The position numbers and the translations under genes are program-made. The notes beneath the pieces were generated by a model that was given only the letters and a program-made list of their open reading frames with translations, made no database searches and was not told the origin of the DNA. Source: Glandiceps talaboti (lineage: Eukaryota; Hemichordata; Enteropneusta; Spengelidae). Taken from it: DNA of 64,000 bases. Positions 33,437-47,000 of this stretch are shown here, piece by piece (positions within the stretch are counted from its first letter, which is position 1; each line of letters opens with the position of its first letter). The stretch spans positions 19,984,650-20,048,649 of the forward strand of contig NC_135559.1 of NCBI RefSeq assembly GCF_964340395.1. Direction: 5' to 3'.

Positions 33437-33765
33437 TAGCATCTTGACAGTGAAAGGTATGGGAAAGCTTGAGAAGGGAATGTGTACATCTCTTATGGTG
33501 GGTCCTAGGGGGTCTCCTCCTAGAAGCCCAGGAGGTTTTTAACTCCGAAAAATCAATTTTGAGAATATTCAGACATTTTCAGAAAATAATTTCAAAGCTT
33601 TATAAGACAGCACCAATATGAAAAAAGCAACTACATAGGGTTGAAATACTGTATTTTGATAGCATCTTGACAGTAAGAGGGGAAGAGCTTGAGACTGGGA
33701 TATGTCCACCTCGTGTGGCGGGTCTGAGAGGGTCACCCTCTAGAACCTTGGAGGACTTTTAGTTT
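33437..33765 (+). repeat. Two imperfect direct repeats, about 222 bp apart
   Basis: Copies near 33437-33545 and 33659-33765 share tagcatcttgacagt, gagcttgaga, a gtggcgggtc-like block and a tctagaa(c/g)c..ggagg block. Confidence 0.65.
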
Positions 33766-34659
33766 GGTATAATTGGGGATATTGACAGCAGTTGTCTTGG
33801 TAACATATTTTTGCTACTTAAAGCAACTTCATTGTTACTTTTTTTAGTATTTCTGTAAGATTTTATGTTTGTCAATCTTTCTCACCAATTTTCAGCTTTA
33901 CCATTTAAATCCAATGGGGGTATACAGACAAGTTTCAGTGAAAGTTTCGATAAAAAATAAAACAAATTAATTTATTGAATTTATTTTCACTATGACTTTG
34001 AAAAGGTCATGTGATCATTGAGTGCCCTGTCCCCTCAAATATATATATATACACATTCTTTACTTATGATTATATCATTTCTGGGGCACGGGAATCCTTC
34101 AATATAATGTCAACGTTATTATAGAAACCCTCTCCTGCGGCATTAGGTTTGCGAAAGAGAATCCAGAGGGGCAATATCAGTTTTCTGAAGGCCCCGATGT
34201 TACTCTAACCAAACCTGCTGCCAAAAATTGTATTTCAAGCTGGGCAATTTGTTTTCAATATTTTAGCCTTGGTGCCCTGGCTACAAAATCATAGGGACAT
34301 GTACTCTTTCTTAGATTGTTGTTTTCCTTGTCTACAGGCTAAATATAATAACGTTTTGATAAATTTCTTACCTTTTACGAATTAACGTTCTATATTTATA
34401 AAGTTTGTTGTGTTCAAATGTTAATTGGGTGTTCTGTGTTTTTATCTTATTTGAAATTATAAAGATTTTTCTCGATAAAGGGTATTTGGTTTGACGTTAC
34501 TGTGGAAAAAATAAAATATTGATGTAAATGGACAATTGAAATATGGGTGACTAAGTGTGTATGATGAATTGGTGTATGTGTGTTAATGCATTAGAATACT
34601 CTACACAACTCCACGGTGAGTGAGATATCCTTCAATTGAGCCTGTTTTGCATGCTTAGA

Positions 34660-34920
34660 CATTGAATTTAAATATTCTGCATGTCTTTCAAGAAAATCTG
34701 CTGACAAATTCCTAAAATTGCTACTCCTACAATAAATCACTGATACCAAAACCGATGAAAATGGGTATTCAGAAACTCATCAGTGGCAATTCTACGCTTG
34801 CCAAATGGTAAAAATGTTTTTACAAAACCCTATACACTGGTGAGATTTGTCTGACTTAAAGGAGATGATGTCCAACACTACAAATCAGAGAGAGTTGTGG
34901 GTAAAATGTTGTATAGTACT
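34660..34920 (+). repeat. Further piece of the duplicated C5orf34 downstream region
   Basis: Matches 5795-6050 almost base for base (gcatgtctttcaagaaaatc, gcaattctac..., gagatgatgtccaaca), so the duplication reaches at least 2.3 kb beyond the C5orf34-like stop, with large internal deletions. Confidence 0.85.
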
Positions 34921-34924
34921 GAAT

Positions 34925-35310
34925 CAGAGAGAACGAAAATGCGCGATTTTTCTTTCTGTCTCTCTGACAATCAAGTAGACAAAACGAAAATGGTCTTCCA
35001 GTTTGATAATCAAACCGATAGAAAGAATTTGAACCATTTTTTTTTCATTCTGCGTGTTTCGTTGAAAATCAACCCGAAGATCTACCCCCCCCCCCCCCCG
35101 CATGTCTCTTCCCAATCTTATCAGTCGGAACGGAAATAGACCGATTTTTCTTTCTGTCTGACAAGCAGACATATCGAAAAATAGGCCGACTTTTCTTTCT
35201 GTCTGTTTAATAATCAAACAGACAGTAAGAATTTGGTTCGATTTTTAGTTCTGTCTCATTGACAATCAAGAATTTGGGGCGATTTTTTCTTCGTCTGTTA
35301 ACGAGTCAAC
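34925..35310 (+). repeat. Degenerate repeat of cgatttttctttctgtctg
   Basis: Seven or so copies of a core CGATTTTTCTTTCTGTCT separated by variable gacaatcaagtagac-like spacers, with a C15-type homopolymer at about 35085-35099. No protein recognised. Confidence 0.75.
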
Positions 35311-35379
35311 TCTAAGAATCAGAAGGAATAAGAAAAATATTATGTCCTTGATTGAATGCGATACAGTCTAGTATGTACC

Positions 35380-35960
35380 ATTTACTTTCATATGTGTTAT
35401 TTTCCTTTATATCTCTGCCCATTATACACATATACACACAGACATATATGGTACTGTATACTGTATATGTAGCACTTTCATATTGCATCATTTGCCTGAA
35501 GGGTACGTCATTGGTTCACCATTACCTCACACTGTAAGATACACAATGACGGGGCGCCCTCAAACGTTTGAGAGTAGGCCGGTGAGGGCGGAACATCACA
35601 ACGTATCTTACAGTCTACGTTTACCTTAATGTGCGTCATTTATTTTCATATGCATGTCATTTACTTTAATATATGCATCATTTGCCTTGTGTCATTTTTC
35701 ACATGGCACATCATATGTCCTGAGTGTAATTCTATACTAGGTACATCTGTTATCTTGTGTCGTTTATTTTTATGATGTACCATGCACGTGTAACTTATTT
35801 TCAATTTTTCACCATTTGCCTTTGTGTGTGCATCATTTATATTCATAGTGCGTTACATGCCTTATGTGTGTTATTCATTTTCATATGCGAGTTATTTGCC
35901 CTTACGTGTGTGTTATTTGCTCTCGCACATGCTTAATTTACATTTATATGTCACTTACGT
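35380..35960 (+). repeat. Degenerate short repeat (catttactttcatatgtgt)
   Basis: Loose reiteration of tcatttattttcatatgcat and gtgtgttatttgcc motifs over about 550 bp, interrupted by the MITE at 35532-35614. Confidence 0.5.
35532..35614 (+). mobile_element. Short MITE, second copy
   Basis: Ends ACTGTAAGATAC and GTATCTTACAGT are perfect 12-bp inverted repeats. Inner arms GCGCCCTCA and TGAGGGCGG match the element at 6321-6412. Confidence 0.75.
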
Positions 35961-36285
35961 TAGCATGTATAAAACAGTTATTTTGCATTCATCATCATCG
36001 CACATCGAATGTAGGAGAATAACAAAAAGTTACTTATAGATGACACTTACCAGTCTTAGCCATCAGGTGTAGGTGATGTACGCTTGATATCTTGTAGATG
36101 TAATAGACATTGTCTTGTATGACAGCCACAAAAGCCAGACAATAGTCCTTTCAGTTGGTCATTATATGTATCGATAACTTATGGTATAATTTATTTACAT
36201 TCTTATCCTTCAAGACTAAATGGAATTTACTGTGAGCACTGTCCACTGCTGGTTATGATATGGCAAGTCTGGCTAAAAGGTCCCC

Positions 36286-36320
36286 TGAACGTTAGACTAT
36301 TTCTAACAGTCTAACGTTCA
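36286..36320 (+). repeat. Perfect 13-bp-stem hairpin
   Basis: TGAACGTTAGACT and AGTCTAACGTTCA with a 9-nt loop. Confidence 0.85.
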
Positions 36321-36478
36321 TATTATCTAGTCAGTGCTAGGGGTGTCATCGCTGCCAAGCAATTCTTTGTCGCCTTTTTTGAGTTGCCATACATATCCTA
36401 GAGAACACAGTTTTTCTTTCACACTCACACAATACTTGACTGCGAATAGTGTCAAGGGCATAGTGCCACTATAACTCT

Positions 36479-36509
36479 CAAACATACAAACATATGGTTT
36501 GTATGTTTG
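36479..36509 (+). repeat. Perfect 13-bp-stem hairpin
   Basis: CAAACATACAAAC and GTTTGTATGTTTG with a 5-nt loop, 160 bp from the previous hairpin. Confidence 0.85.
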
Positions 36510-36530
36510 GTGTAAAAATAACTTAAATAC

Positions 36531-36770
36531 GTGGCGAAGATGACGAACGCAGATGGAAACGCGACGAAGATGACAAATACGGACAGAGATGTACGCGGTG
36601 AAAATGGAGACGGCGGCGGCGGAACTGCGAAATTTGTGTCTGTGGATGTTAGGTATGAGAGAAAGGCCATAGACAGGCAAGTGAAAATACTACCGACCAA
36701 CCGACCAACCGGTCACCAACATAACCTACCCAAAAATGAGAAGAAAGAGAAAAAGATGAAATGTTTGTGA
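36531..36770 (+). other. Unrecognised charged 79-codon frame in a locally GC-richer patch
   Basis: Encodes an Asn/Asp/Thr-rich start with two copies of KMTN(A/T)D, a GDGGGG run and a Lys-rich end. The codons between 36540 and 36690 are GC-richer than the surroundings, as an exon might be. No homologue is known to me, so this is a weak candidate. Confidence 0.15.
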
Positions 36771-36899
36771 AAATGTAATATGTGATTGCGCAGACCAACA
36801 GCGAAAAACGACCGAAACGCGAGGTAGTTGACAATGACGACAAAAACGATGTGGAGGTTGGGAAAGAGATAGCTGAAGGGGATATAGAAATAAGTCACT

Positions 36900-37467
36900 C
36901 ATTCATTCATTCATTTAATCATATTTTTTTTTAAAAACAAATTACAATTTCATCAACTTTTAATAATCACATTCTTGGGTCTTCGTATTCATCTTGGGTC
37001 CATCCTAAAGTGAATTAATCAAAAAAACATCCATTTGAATTGTAATATTTACTAAATCCTTAGACAAAATTGCTAACATCTAATATTCCAGTGCGTAAGG
37101 TGACTCATATAATGCATGAGTATCGCTCTACATCATGGCATTATGACATTATTTCCCAACAAGTTTCTATGTCATTCAGTCTAAAGTGTTTGAGATATGA
37201 GTCAAAACACTCAAAATTGCTATTACTTTGCCTAAGCTCTAAAAAATATTACTCCTGATAATATCCTAATTGAATACATATTATGATGTATTTGCAAATA
37301 ATTACACGGGTTTATGACATAGAACAAAAAAGTGCAATGAAAAGTGAAGGCTTTTTAGGTTCACCAATACAAATTGAAAAATGTGTGAGAAATTCAATAA
37401 GTTTACATTACTGGTGGCAATTTTGAATATCTAATGATATCAATTGATCACAATGTGCATATATTTG
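36900..37467. other. No gene or element recognised
   Basis: AT-rich sequence between the GC-richer patch and the first degraded satellite unit. It starts with a cattcattcattcattt run at 36899-36915. Confidence 0.5.
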
Positions 37468-38598
37468 GTTGTCAGCACTAGTCTTGTGCTTCGTACTGAC
37501 AAAAGACCCTTTAGATAACTTGTACTTTCCATTGCTGAAGGAGAAAAATTTTGGGCAACAAAACCTAATGACCATTTTCAGTAATTTTACAATTCCAAAA
37601 TCTTCACTTACTTCTTCCACTACTTGATTGGCTGTCTGATGCTCATCTGCCATCTGTGTTCATGCCATCTTCCTTGGCCTTGGAGTTCCATCCTGAAAGG
37701 AATGAATCAAACAATACAGTATGAACTTATTCATGGAATGAAATATCAGTCATTTAGATACTAATATTTACTCTTAAAGTTGCTACTACTCGCATTGACT
37801 TTTTTGAAAAAATATTACCACCAATAATAAAATTAAGCTAATCTCCAAAATATTACTTCATTCAGCTACAATCTACTTGTGGCTATGGTTGTCACTACTT
37901 GTTATGTGCTTCGTACTGACAAAAGAACCTTTAGATAACTTGTACTTTCCATTGGTGAAGGAAACAAATATTGGGCAACAAAACCTAATGACCATTTTCA
38001 GTAATTTTACAATTCCAAAATCTTCACTTACTTCTTCCACTTCTTGATTGGCTGTCTGGTGTTCATCTGCCATCTGTGTTCGTGCCATCTTCCTTTGCCT
38101 TGGAGTTCCATCCTGAAAGGAATGAATAAAACAATGCAGTATGAACTTATTGATGGAATGAAATAACAGTCATTTAGATTATAATATTTACTCTTAAAGT
38201 TGTCAGTACTCAATTTAACCTTTTTGAAAAGATATTACTGCGGATAATAAAATTATGTTAATCTCCAAAATATTACTTCATTCAAGTACCAACCTACTTG
38301 TGACGTAAGGTTGTCACTACTTGTTATATGCTTAGTACTGACAAAAGAACCTTTGATAACTTGTACTTTCCCATTGCTGAAGGAAAAAAATATTGGGCAA
38401 CAAAACCTAATGACCATTTTCAGTAATTTTACAATTCCAAAATCTTCACTTACTTCTTCCGCTTCTTGATTGGCTGTCTGATGTTCATCTGCCATCTGTT
38501 TTCGTGCCATCTTCCTTGGCCTCGGAGTTCCATCCTGAAAGGAATGAATCAAACAATACAGTATAAACTTATTGATGGAATGAAATAACAGTCAATTA
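37468..38598 (-). repeat. Left edge units of the array (modules 1-3)
   Basis: Modules at 37612-37692, 38032-38112 and 38454-38534. Module 1 has CGA changed to TGA (stop) and a diverged flank; homology fades out leftward near 37468. Module 2 is open with Q for P6. Edge units are the most diverged, as is usual at the border of a tandem array. Confidence 0.85.
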
Positions 38599-40193
38599 TT
38601 TTTTTTAAGTTTTTAAAGTGTTTATTTATTTACCCAAAAGCACAAATGAACATTACAGATACACATACAAAAATACTATTTCGTGGGTAAATAGGGGAAT
38701 CGGGATTTAGCTTACAGCTATTCAAGCCTGTCCCCTACCATAGTTATATACAATGTTTGACAGCAAAGTGATATAGCAAAAGGAAATACATAGTACCTCG
38801 GAGTTCATAGTACTTATGAAGAACATACGGTAACAATAAATTGTACAGTGGTTTAATTTACTCTTCTAGAAGAAATTGTTTATAAGATCGCTTAAATTCA
38901 TTTAGCGTATTGATGCATCTTATGTTGACAGGGATGCTATTCCAGATTTTTGCCCCTGAGAAGGAGAAAGAAAACTGACCTGAGTTTGTTCTGGCATAAT
39001 ATGGATAAATATTTTGATATGAACAGAGTCTTGTATTGTATAGTTATGGTGTGAAGGTTCAAAATAATCATACAAAGTGTGTGGTGATAGTTGATGGATC
39101 AAGCCATAAATAAAGGAACCTATCAAATATCTATGCAGTTTAAAAATATCTAGAATATTCAACTGAGCAAACAAAGGAGATGAGTGATCCGTTGGAGATT
39201 TAAACAAAACTGTTCGAACAATCATTTTCTGTGACATTAATATACGATTTAGATGTGATGAATAAGTGTTACCCCAAACCTCAAGGCCATAGTTGATATG
39301 GGGGAGTATGAATGTGTTGTACAAGAGTAGTAAAATGTGTAATGGTAATATATGTCTAAGTCTATACAAAATCCCACACTTTATTCTGATTAGCTTGTTT
39401 ACCTTTTCGATGTGGTCGGACCAAGAGAGATGTTTGTCTAAAGTAATTCCCACAAAGGTCACAACATCCTCCTCCTTGATGCTTTTGCCTTGTAATGTGA
39501 TATCACCAATCAAATTTACTTTCTTTTTGCGCCCTCTAAATACTATAAAATTTGATTTTTCACTATTTATTGTCAATTTGTTTGTATTGCACCAACGTTG
39601 AACCTCGTGTAATTGACCCGAAACATGATCCAAATTAATTTCCCCAACCTGTGAATAGGTATGAAAGAGATTGGTATCGTCTGCGAACAAACGGAAATCA
39701 AAGAAAGAGGACGAGTTTGGAAGATCATTTATATACATTAAAAACAAAGTCGGGCCTAGTACAGAGCCTTGGGGTACACCAAAGTGAATAAAACGTTTTT
39801 CAGATATATGACCGTTTAGCTGGACAAACTGGGAGCGACCTGACAGGTAGCTTTTGAACCAGTTATGACAAGTGCCCCGGAACCCGTAATGTTCAAGCTT
39901 GGCTAATAAGATCGAATGATCGATTGTATCGAACGCTTTACTGAAATCAATAAATACCCCTAGAGTGAAATTCCCTTTATCAATCTCTTTAAGAATGTGA
40001 TTTACTAAATTAATCAAGGTAAGTTTGGTACTGTGATTCTCTCTGAAACCATATTGATGTCTATACAAAATATTAAATTTGTCCAGATAAGAGATGATTT
40101 GTTTATTTATGACTTTTTCAATGATTTTACTGAATAGGGGCAAAATAGATATAGGTCTATAGTTTCCAACAGAGTCATTCTCCCCTTTCTTGA
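38599..40193 (-). mobile_element. 5'-truncated non-LTR retrotransposon inserted in the satellite
   Basis: Satellite sequence is interrupted after gtcaatta (38598) and resumes at 40194. AATTA flanks both ends (38594-38598 and 40194-40198), a 5-bp target duplication. The 3' end on the - strand has AATAAATAAA and a short A-run (AAAAAAAA) before AATT. The 3' UTR contains a GGGGACAGGCTTGAATAGC segment. Confidence 0.93.
38858..40193 (-). pseudogene. LINE reverse transcriptase, 5'-truncated with one frameshift
   Basis: Reading leftward from 40193: FKKGENDSVGNYRPISIL (RT block 1), a FIDFSKAFDTIDH block (first catalytic Asp), GVPQGSVLGP, RLFADDTNLF (the FADD catalytic pair), FVGITLDKHLSW and HINYGLEVWGN. 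All catalytic motifs are intact. Near 39035 a one-base shift puts the end into another frame: SGAKIWNSIPVNIR...FKRSYKQFLLEE, stop at 38858. The endonuclease and ORF1 are absent, so this is a dead 5'-truncated copy of a Jockey/CR1-type LINE. Confidence 0.93.
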
Positions 40194-41010
40194 AATTAGA
40201 TTCTAATAATTACTCTTAAAGTTGCAACTACTCAATTAAACCTTTTTGTAAAGATAGTACTACGGATAATAAAATTATGTTAATCTCCAAAATATTACTT
40301 CATTCAGCGACAATCTCCTTGTGACGTAAGGTTGTCACTACTTCTTATATGCTTAGTACTGACAAAAGACCCTTTAGATAACTTGTACTTTCCATTGCTG
40401 AAGGAAACAAATATTGGGCAACAAAACCTAATGACCATTTTCAGTAATTTTACAATTCCAAAAGCTTCACTTACTTCTTCCGCTTCTTGAGTGGCTGTCT
40501 GATGTTCATCTGCCATCTGTGTTCGTGCCATCTTCCTTGGCCATGGAGTTCCATCCTGAAAGGAATGAATCAAATAATACAGTATAAACTTATTGATGGA
40601 ATGAAATAACAGTCAATTAGATTCTAATAATTACTCTTAAAGTTGCAACTACTCAAATAAACCTTTTTGTAAAGATAGTACTACGGATAATAAAATTATG
40701 TTAATCTCCAAAATATTACTTCATTCAGCGACAATCTCCTTGTGACGTAAGGTTGTCACTACTTGTTATATGCTTAGTACTGACAAAAGACCCTTTAGAT
40801 AACTTGTACTTTCCATTGCTGAAGGAAAAAAATATTGGGCAACAAAACCTAATGACCATTTTCAGTAATTTTACAATTCCAAAATCTTCACTTACTTCTT
40901 CCGCTTCTTGATTGGCTGTCTGATGTTCATCTGCCATCTGTTTTCGTGCCATCTTCCTTGGCCTTGGAGTTTCATCCTGAAAGGAATGAATCAAACAATA
41001 CAGTATAAAC
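40194..41010 (-). repeat. Array units right of the LINE (modules 4-5)
   Basis: Modules at 40475-40555 and 40896-40976, both 81 nt and open. Module 4 has A for D after the donor (EAFGIV), and module 5 has E for G2. Confidence 0.85.
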
Positions 41011-44000
41011 TTATTGATGGAATGAAATAACAGTCAATTAGATTCTAATAATTACTCTTAAAGTTGCAACTACTCAATTAAACCTTTTTGTAAAGATAGT
41101 ACTACGGATAATAAAATTATGTTAATCTCCAAAATATTACTTCATTCAGCGACAATCTCCTTGTGACGTAAGGTTGTCACTACTTCTTATATGCTTAGTA
41201 CTGACAAAAGACCCTTTAGATAACTTGTACTTTCCATTGCTGAAGGAAAAAAATATTGGGCAACAAAACCTAATGACCATTTTCAGTAATTTTACAATTC
41301 CAAAATCTTCACTTACTTCTTCCGCTTCTTGATTGGCTGTCTGATGTTCATCTGCCATCTGTTTTCGTGCCATCTTCCTTGGCCTTGGAGTTCCATCCTG
41401 AAAGGAATGAATCAAACAATACAGTATAAACTTATTAATGGAATGAAATAACAGTCAATTAGATTCTAATAATTACTCTTAAAGTTGCAACTACTCAAAT
41501 AAACCTTTTTGTAAAAATAGTACTACGGATGATAAAATTATGTTAATCTCCAAAATATTACTTCATTCAGCGACAATCTCCTTGTGACGTAAGGTTGTCA
41601 CTACTTGTTATATGCTTAGTACTGACAAAAGACCCTTTAGATAACTTGTACTTTCCATTGCTGAAGGAAACAAATATTGGGCAACAAAACCTAATGACCA
41701 TTTTCAGTAATTTTACAATTCCAAAATCTTCACTTACTTCTTCCGCTTCTTGATTGGCTGTCTGATGTTCATCTACCATCTGCCATCTGTTTTCGTGCCA
41801 TCTTCCTTGGCCTTGGAGTTCCATCCTGAAAGGAATGAATCAAACAATACAGTATGAACTTATTGATGGAATGAAATAACAGTCATTTAGATACTAATAT
41901 TTACTCTTAAAGTTGCAACTACTTAATTTAATCTTTTTGTAAAGATATTACTACGGATAATAAAATTATGTTAATCTCCAAAATATTACTTCATTCAAGT
42001 ACAATCTACTTGTGACTAAGGTTGTCACTACTTGTTATATGCTTAGTACTGACAAAAGAACCTTTAGATAACGTGTACTTTCCATTGCTGAAGGAAACAA
42101 ATATTGGGCAAAAAAACCAAATGACCATTTTCAGTAATTTTACAATTCCAAAATCTTCACTTACTTCTTCAGCTTCTTGATTGGCTGTCTGATGTTCATC
42201 TGCCATCTGCCATCTGTTTTCGTGCCATCTTCCTTGGCCTTGGAGTTCCATCCTGAAAGGAATGAATCAAACAATACAGTATGAACTTATTGATGGAATG
42301 AAATAACAGTCATTTAGATACTAATATTTACTCTTAAAGTTGCCACTACTCAATTTAACCTTATTGAAAAGATATTACTGTGGATAATAAAATTATGTTA
42401 ATCTCCAAACTATAACTCCATTCAAGTACCAACCTACTTGTGACGCAAGGTTGTCATTACTTGTTATATGTTTAGTACTGACAAAAGAACCTTTTGATAA
42501 CTTGTACTTTCCCATTGCTGAAGGAAAAAAATATTGGGCAACAAAACCTAATGACCATTTTCAGTAATTTTACAATTCCAAAATCTTCACTTACTTCTTC
42601 CGCTTCTTGAGTGGCTGTCTGGTGTTCATCTGCCATCTGCCATCTGTTTTCGTGCCATCTTCCTTGGCCTTGGAGTTTCATCCTGAAAGAATGAATCAAA
42701 CAATACAATATGAACTTATTGATGGAATGAAATAACAGTCATTTAGATACTAATATTTACTCTTAAAGTTGCAACTACTCAATTTAACCTTTTTGTAAAG
42801 ATATTACTACGGATAATAAAATTATGTTAATCTCCAAAATATTACTTCATTCAAGTACAATCTACTTGTGACTAAGGTTGTCACTACTTGTTATATGCTT
42901 AGTACTGACAAAAGAACCTTATTGATGGAATGAAATAACAGTCATTTAGATACTAATATTTACTCTTAAAGTTGCAACTACTCAATTAAACCTTATTGAA
43001 AAGATATTACTGTGGATAATAAAATTATGTTAATCTCCAAACTATAACTTCATTCAAGTACCAACCTACTTGTGACGTAAGGTTGTCATTACTTGTTATA
43101 TGCTTAGGACTGACAAAAGAACCTTTTGATAACTTGTACTTTCCCATTGCTGAAGGAAAAAAATATTGGGCAAAAAAACCTAATGACCATTTTCAGAAAT
43201 TTTACAATTCCAAAATCTTCACTTACTTCTTCCGCTTCCTGATTTGCTGTCTGATGTTCATCTGCTATCTGCCATCTGCCATCTGTTTTCGTGCCATCTT
43301 CCTTGGCCTTGGAGTTCCATCCTGAAAGGAATGAATCAAACAATACAATATGAACTTATTGATGGAATGAAATAACAGTCATTTAGATACTAATATTTAC
43401 TCTTGAAGTTGCAACTACTTAATTTAACCTTTTTGTAAAGATATTACTACGGATAATAAAATTATGTTAATCTCCAAACTATAACTTCATTCAAGTACCA
43501 ACCTACTTGTGACTAAGGTTGTCACTACTTGTTATATGCTTAGTACTGACAAAAGAACCTTTTGATAACTTGTACTTTCCATTGCTGAAGGAAAAAAATA
43601 TTGGGCAACAAAACCTAATGACCATTTTCAGTAATTTTACAATTCCAAAATCTTCACTTACTTCTTCAGCTTCTTGATTGGCTGTCTGATGTTCATCTGC
43701 CATCTGTTTTCGTGCCATCTTCCTTGGCCTTGGAGTTCCATCCTGAAAGGAATGAATCAAACAATACAATATGAACTTATTGATGGAATGAAATAACAGT
43801 CATTTAGATACTTATATTTACTCTTAAAGTTGCAACTACTTAATTTAACCTTTTTGTAAAGATATTACTACGGATAATAAAATTATGTTAATCTCCAAAC
43901 TATAACTTCATTCAAGTACCAACCTACTTGTGACTAAGGTTGTCACTACTTGTTATATGCTTAGTACTGACAAAAGAACCTTTTGATAACTTGTACTTTC

Positions 44001-47000
44001 CATTGCTGAAGGAAAAAAATATTGGGCAACAAAACCTAATGACCATTTTCAGTAATTTTACAATTCCAAAATCTTCACTTACTTCTTCAGCTTCTTGATT
44101 GGCTGTCTGATGTTCATCTGCCATCTGTTTTCGTGCCATCTTCCTTGGCCTTGGAGTTCCATCCTGAAAGGAATGAATCAAACAATACAATATGAACTTA
44201 TTGATGGAATGAAATAACAGTCATTTAGATACTTATATTTACTCTTAAAGTTGCAACTACTTAATTTAACCTTTTTGTAAAGATATTACTACGGATAATA
44301 AAATTATGTTAATCTCCAAAATATTACTTCATTCAGCTACAATCTACTTGTGACTAAGGTTGTCACTACTTGTTATGTGCTTAGTACTGACAAAAGACCC
44401 TTTAGATAACTTGTACTTTCCATTGCTGAAGGAAACAAATATTGGGCAACAAAACCTAATGACCATTTTCAGTAATTTTACAATTCCAAAATCTTCACTT
44501 ACTTCTTCCGCTTCTTGAGTGGCTGTCTGATGTTCATCTGCCATCTGTTTTCGTGCCATCTTCCTTGGACTTGCAGTTCCATCCTGAAAGGAATGAATCA
44601 AACAATACAGAATAGACTTAATGATGGAATGAAATAACAGTCAATTAGATTCTAATAATTACTCTTAAAGTTGCAACTACTCAATTAAACTTTTTGTAAA
44701 GATAGTACTACGGATAATAAAATTATCTTAATCTCGAAAATATTACTTCATTCAGCGACAATCTCCTTGTGATGTAAGGTTGTCACTACTTCTTATATGC
44801 TTAGTACTGACAAAAGACCCTTTAGATAACTTGTACTTTCCATTGCTGAAGGAAACAAATATTGGGCAACAAAACATAATGACCATTTTCAGTAATTTTA
44901 CAATTCCAAAATCTTCACTTACTTCTTCCGCTTCTTGAGTGGCTGTCTGATATTCATCTGCCATCTGTGTTCGTGCCATCTTCCTTGGCTTTGGAGTGGT
45001 CCATCCTGAAAGGAATGAATCAAACAATACAGTATAAACTTATTGATGGAATGAAATAACAGTCAATTAGATTCTAATATTTACTCTTAAAGTTGCCACT
45101 ACTCAATTTAACCTTTTTGTAAAGATAGTACTACGGATAATAAAATTATGTTAATCAACTTAATCTCCAAAATATTACTTCATTCAGCTACAATCTACTT
45201 GTGACTAAGGTTGTCACTACTTGTTATGTGCTTAGTACTGACAAAAGAAACTTTTGATAACTTGTACCTTCCATTGCTGAAGGAAACAAATATTGGGCAA
45301 CAAAACCCAATGACCATTTTCAGTAATTTTACAATTCCAAAATCTTCACTTACTTCTTCCGCTTCTTGAGTGGCTGTCTGATGTTCATCTGCCATCTGTT
45401 TTCGTGCCATCTTCCTTGGCCTTGGAGTTCCATCCTGAAAGGAATGAATCAAACAATACAATATGAACTTATTGATGGAATGAAATAACAGTCATTTAGA
45501 TACTAATATTTACTCTTAAAGTTGCAACTACTTAATTTAACCTTTTTGTAAAGATATTACTACAGATAATAAAATTATGTTAATCTCCAAAATATAACTT
45601 TATTCAGCTACAATCTACTTGTGACTAAGGTTGTCACTACTTGTTATGTACTTAGTACTGACAAAAGACCCTTTAGATAACTTGTACTTTCCATTGCTGA
45701 AGGAAACAAATATTGGGCAACAAAACCCAATGACCATTTTCAGTAATTTTACAATTCCAAAATCTTCACTTACTTCTTCCGCTTCTTGAGTGGCTGTCTG
45801 ATGTTCATCTGCCATCTGTGTTCGTGCCATCTTCCTTGGCCTTGGAGTTCCATCCTGAAAGGAATGAATCAAACAATACAATATGAACTTATTGATGGAA
45901 TGAAATAACAGTCATTTAGATACTAATATTTACTCTTAAAGTTGCAACTACTTAATTTAACCTTTTTGTAAAGATATTACTACAGATAATAAAATTATGT
46001 TAATCTCCAAAATATAACTTTATTCAGCTACAATCTACTTGTGACTAAGGTTGTCACTACTTGTTATGTACTTAGTACTGACAAAAGACCCTTTAGATAA
46101 CTTGTACTTTCCATTGCTGAAGGAAACAAATATTGGGCAACAAAACCTAATGACCATTTTCAGTAATTTTACAATTCCAAAATCTTCACTTACTTCTTCC
46201 GCTTCTTGAGTGGCTGTCTGATGTTCATCTGCCATCTGTGTTCGTGCCATCTTCCTTGGCCTTGGAGTTCCATCCTGAAAGGAATGAATCAAACAATACA
46301 ATATGAACTTATTGATGGAATGAAATAACAGTCATTTAGATACTAATATTTACTCTTAAAGTTGCAACTACTTAATTTAACCTTTTTGTAAAGATATTAC
46401 TACAGATAATAAAATTATGTTAATCTCCAAAATATAACTTTATTCAGCTACAATCTACTTGTGACTAAGGTTGTCACTACTTGTTATGTACTTAGTACTG
46501 ACAAAAGACCCTTTAGATAACTTGTACTTTCCATTGCTGAAGGAAACAAATATTGGGCAACAAAACCTAATGACCATTTTCAGTAATTTTACAATTCCAA
46601 AATCTTCACTTACTTCTTCCGCTTCTTGAGTGGCTGTCTGATGTTCATCTGCCATCTGTTTTCGTGCCATCTTCCTTGGCCATGGAGTTCCATCCTGAAA
46701 GGAATGAATCAAACAATACAATATGAACTTATTGATGGAATGAAATAACAGTCATTTAGATACTAATATTTACTCTTAAAGTTGCAACTACTTAATTTAA
46801 CCTTTTTGTAAAGATATTACCAGAGATAATAAAATTATGTTAAACTCCAAAATATAACTTTATTCAGCTACAATCTACTTGTGACTAAGGTTGTCACTAC
46901 TTGTTATGTACTTAGTACTGACAAAAGACCCTTTAGATAACTTGTACTTTCCATTGCTGAAGGAAACAAATATTGGGCAACAAAACCCAATGACCATTTT

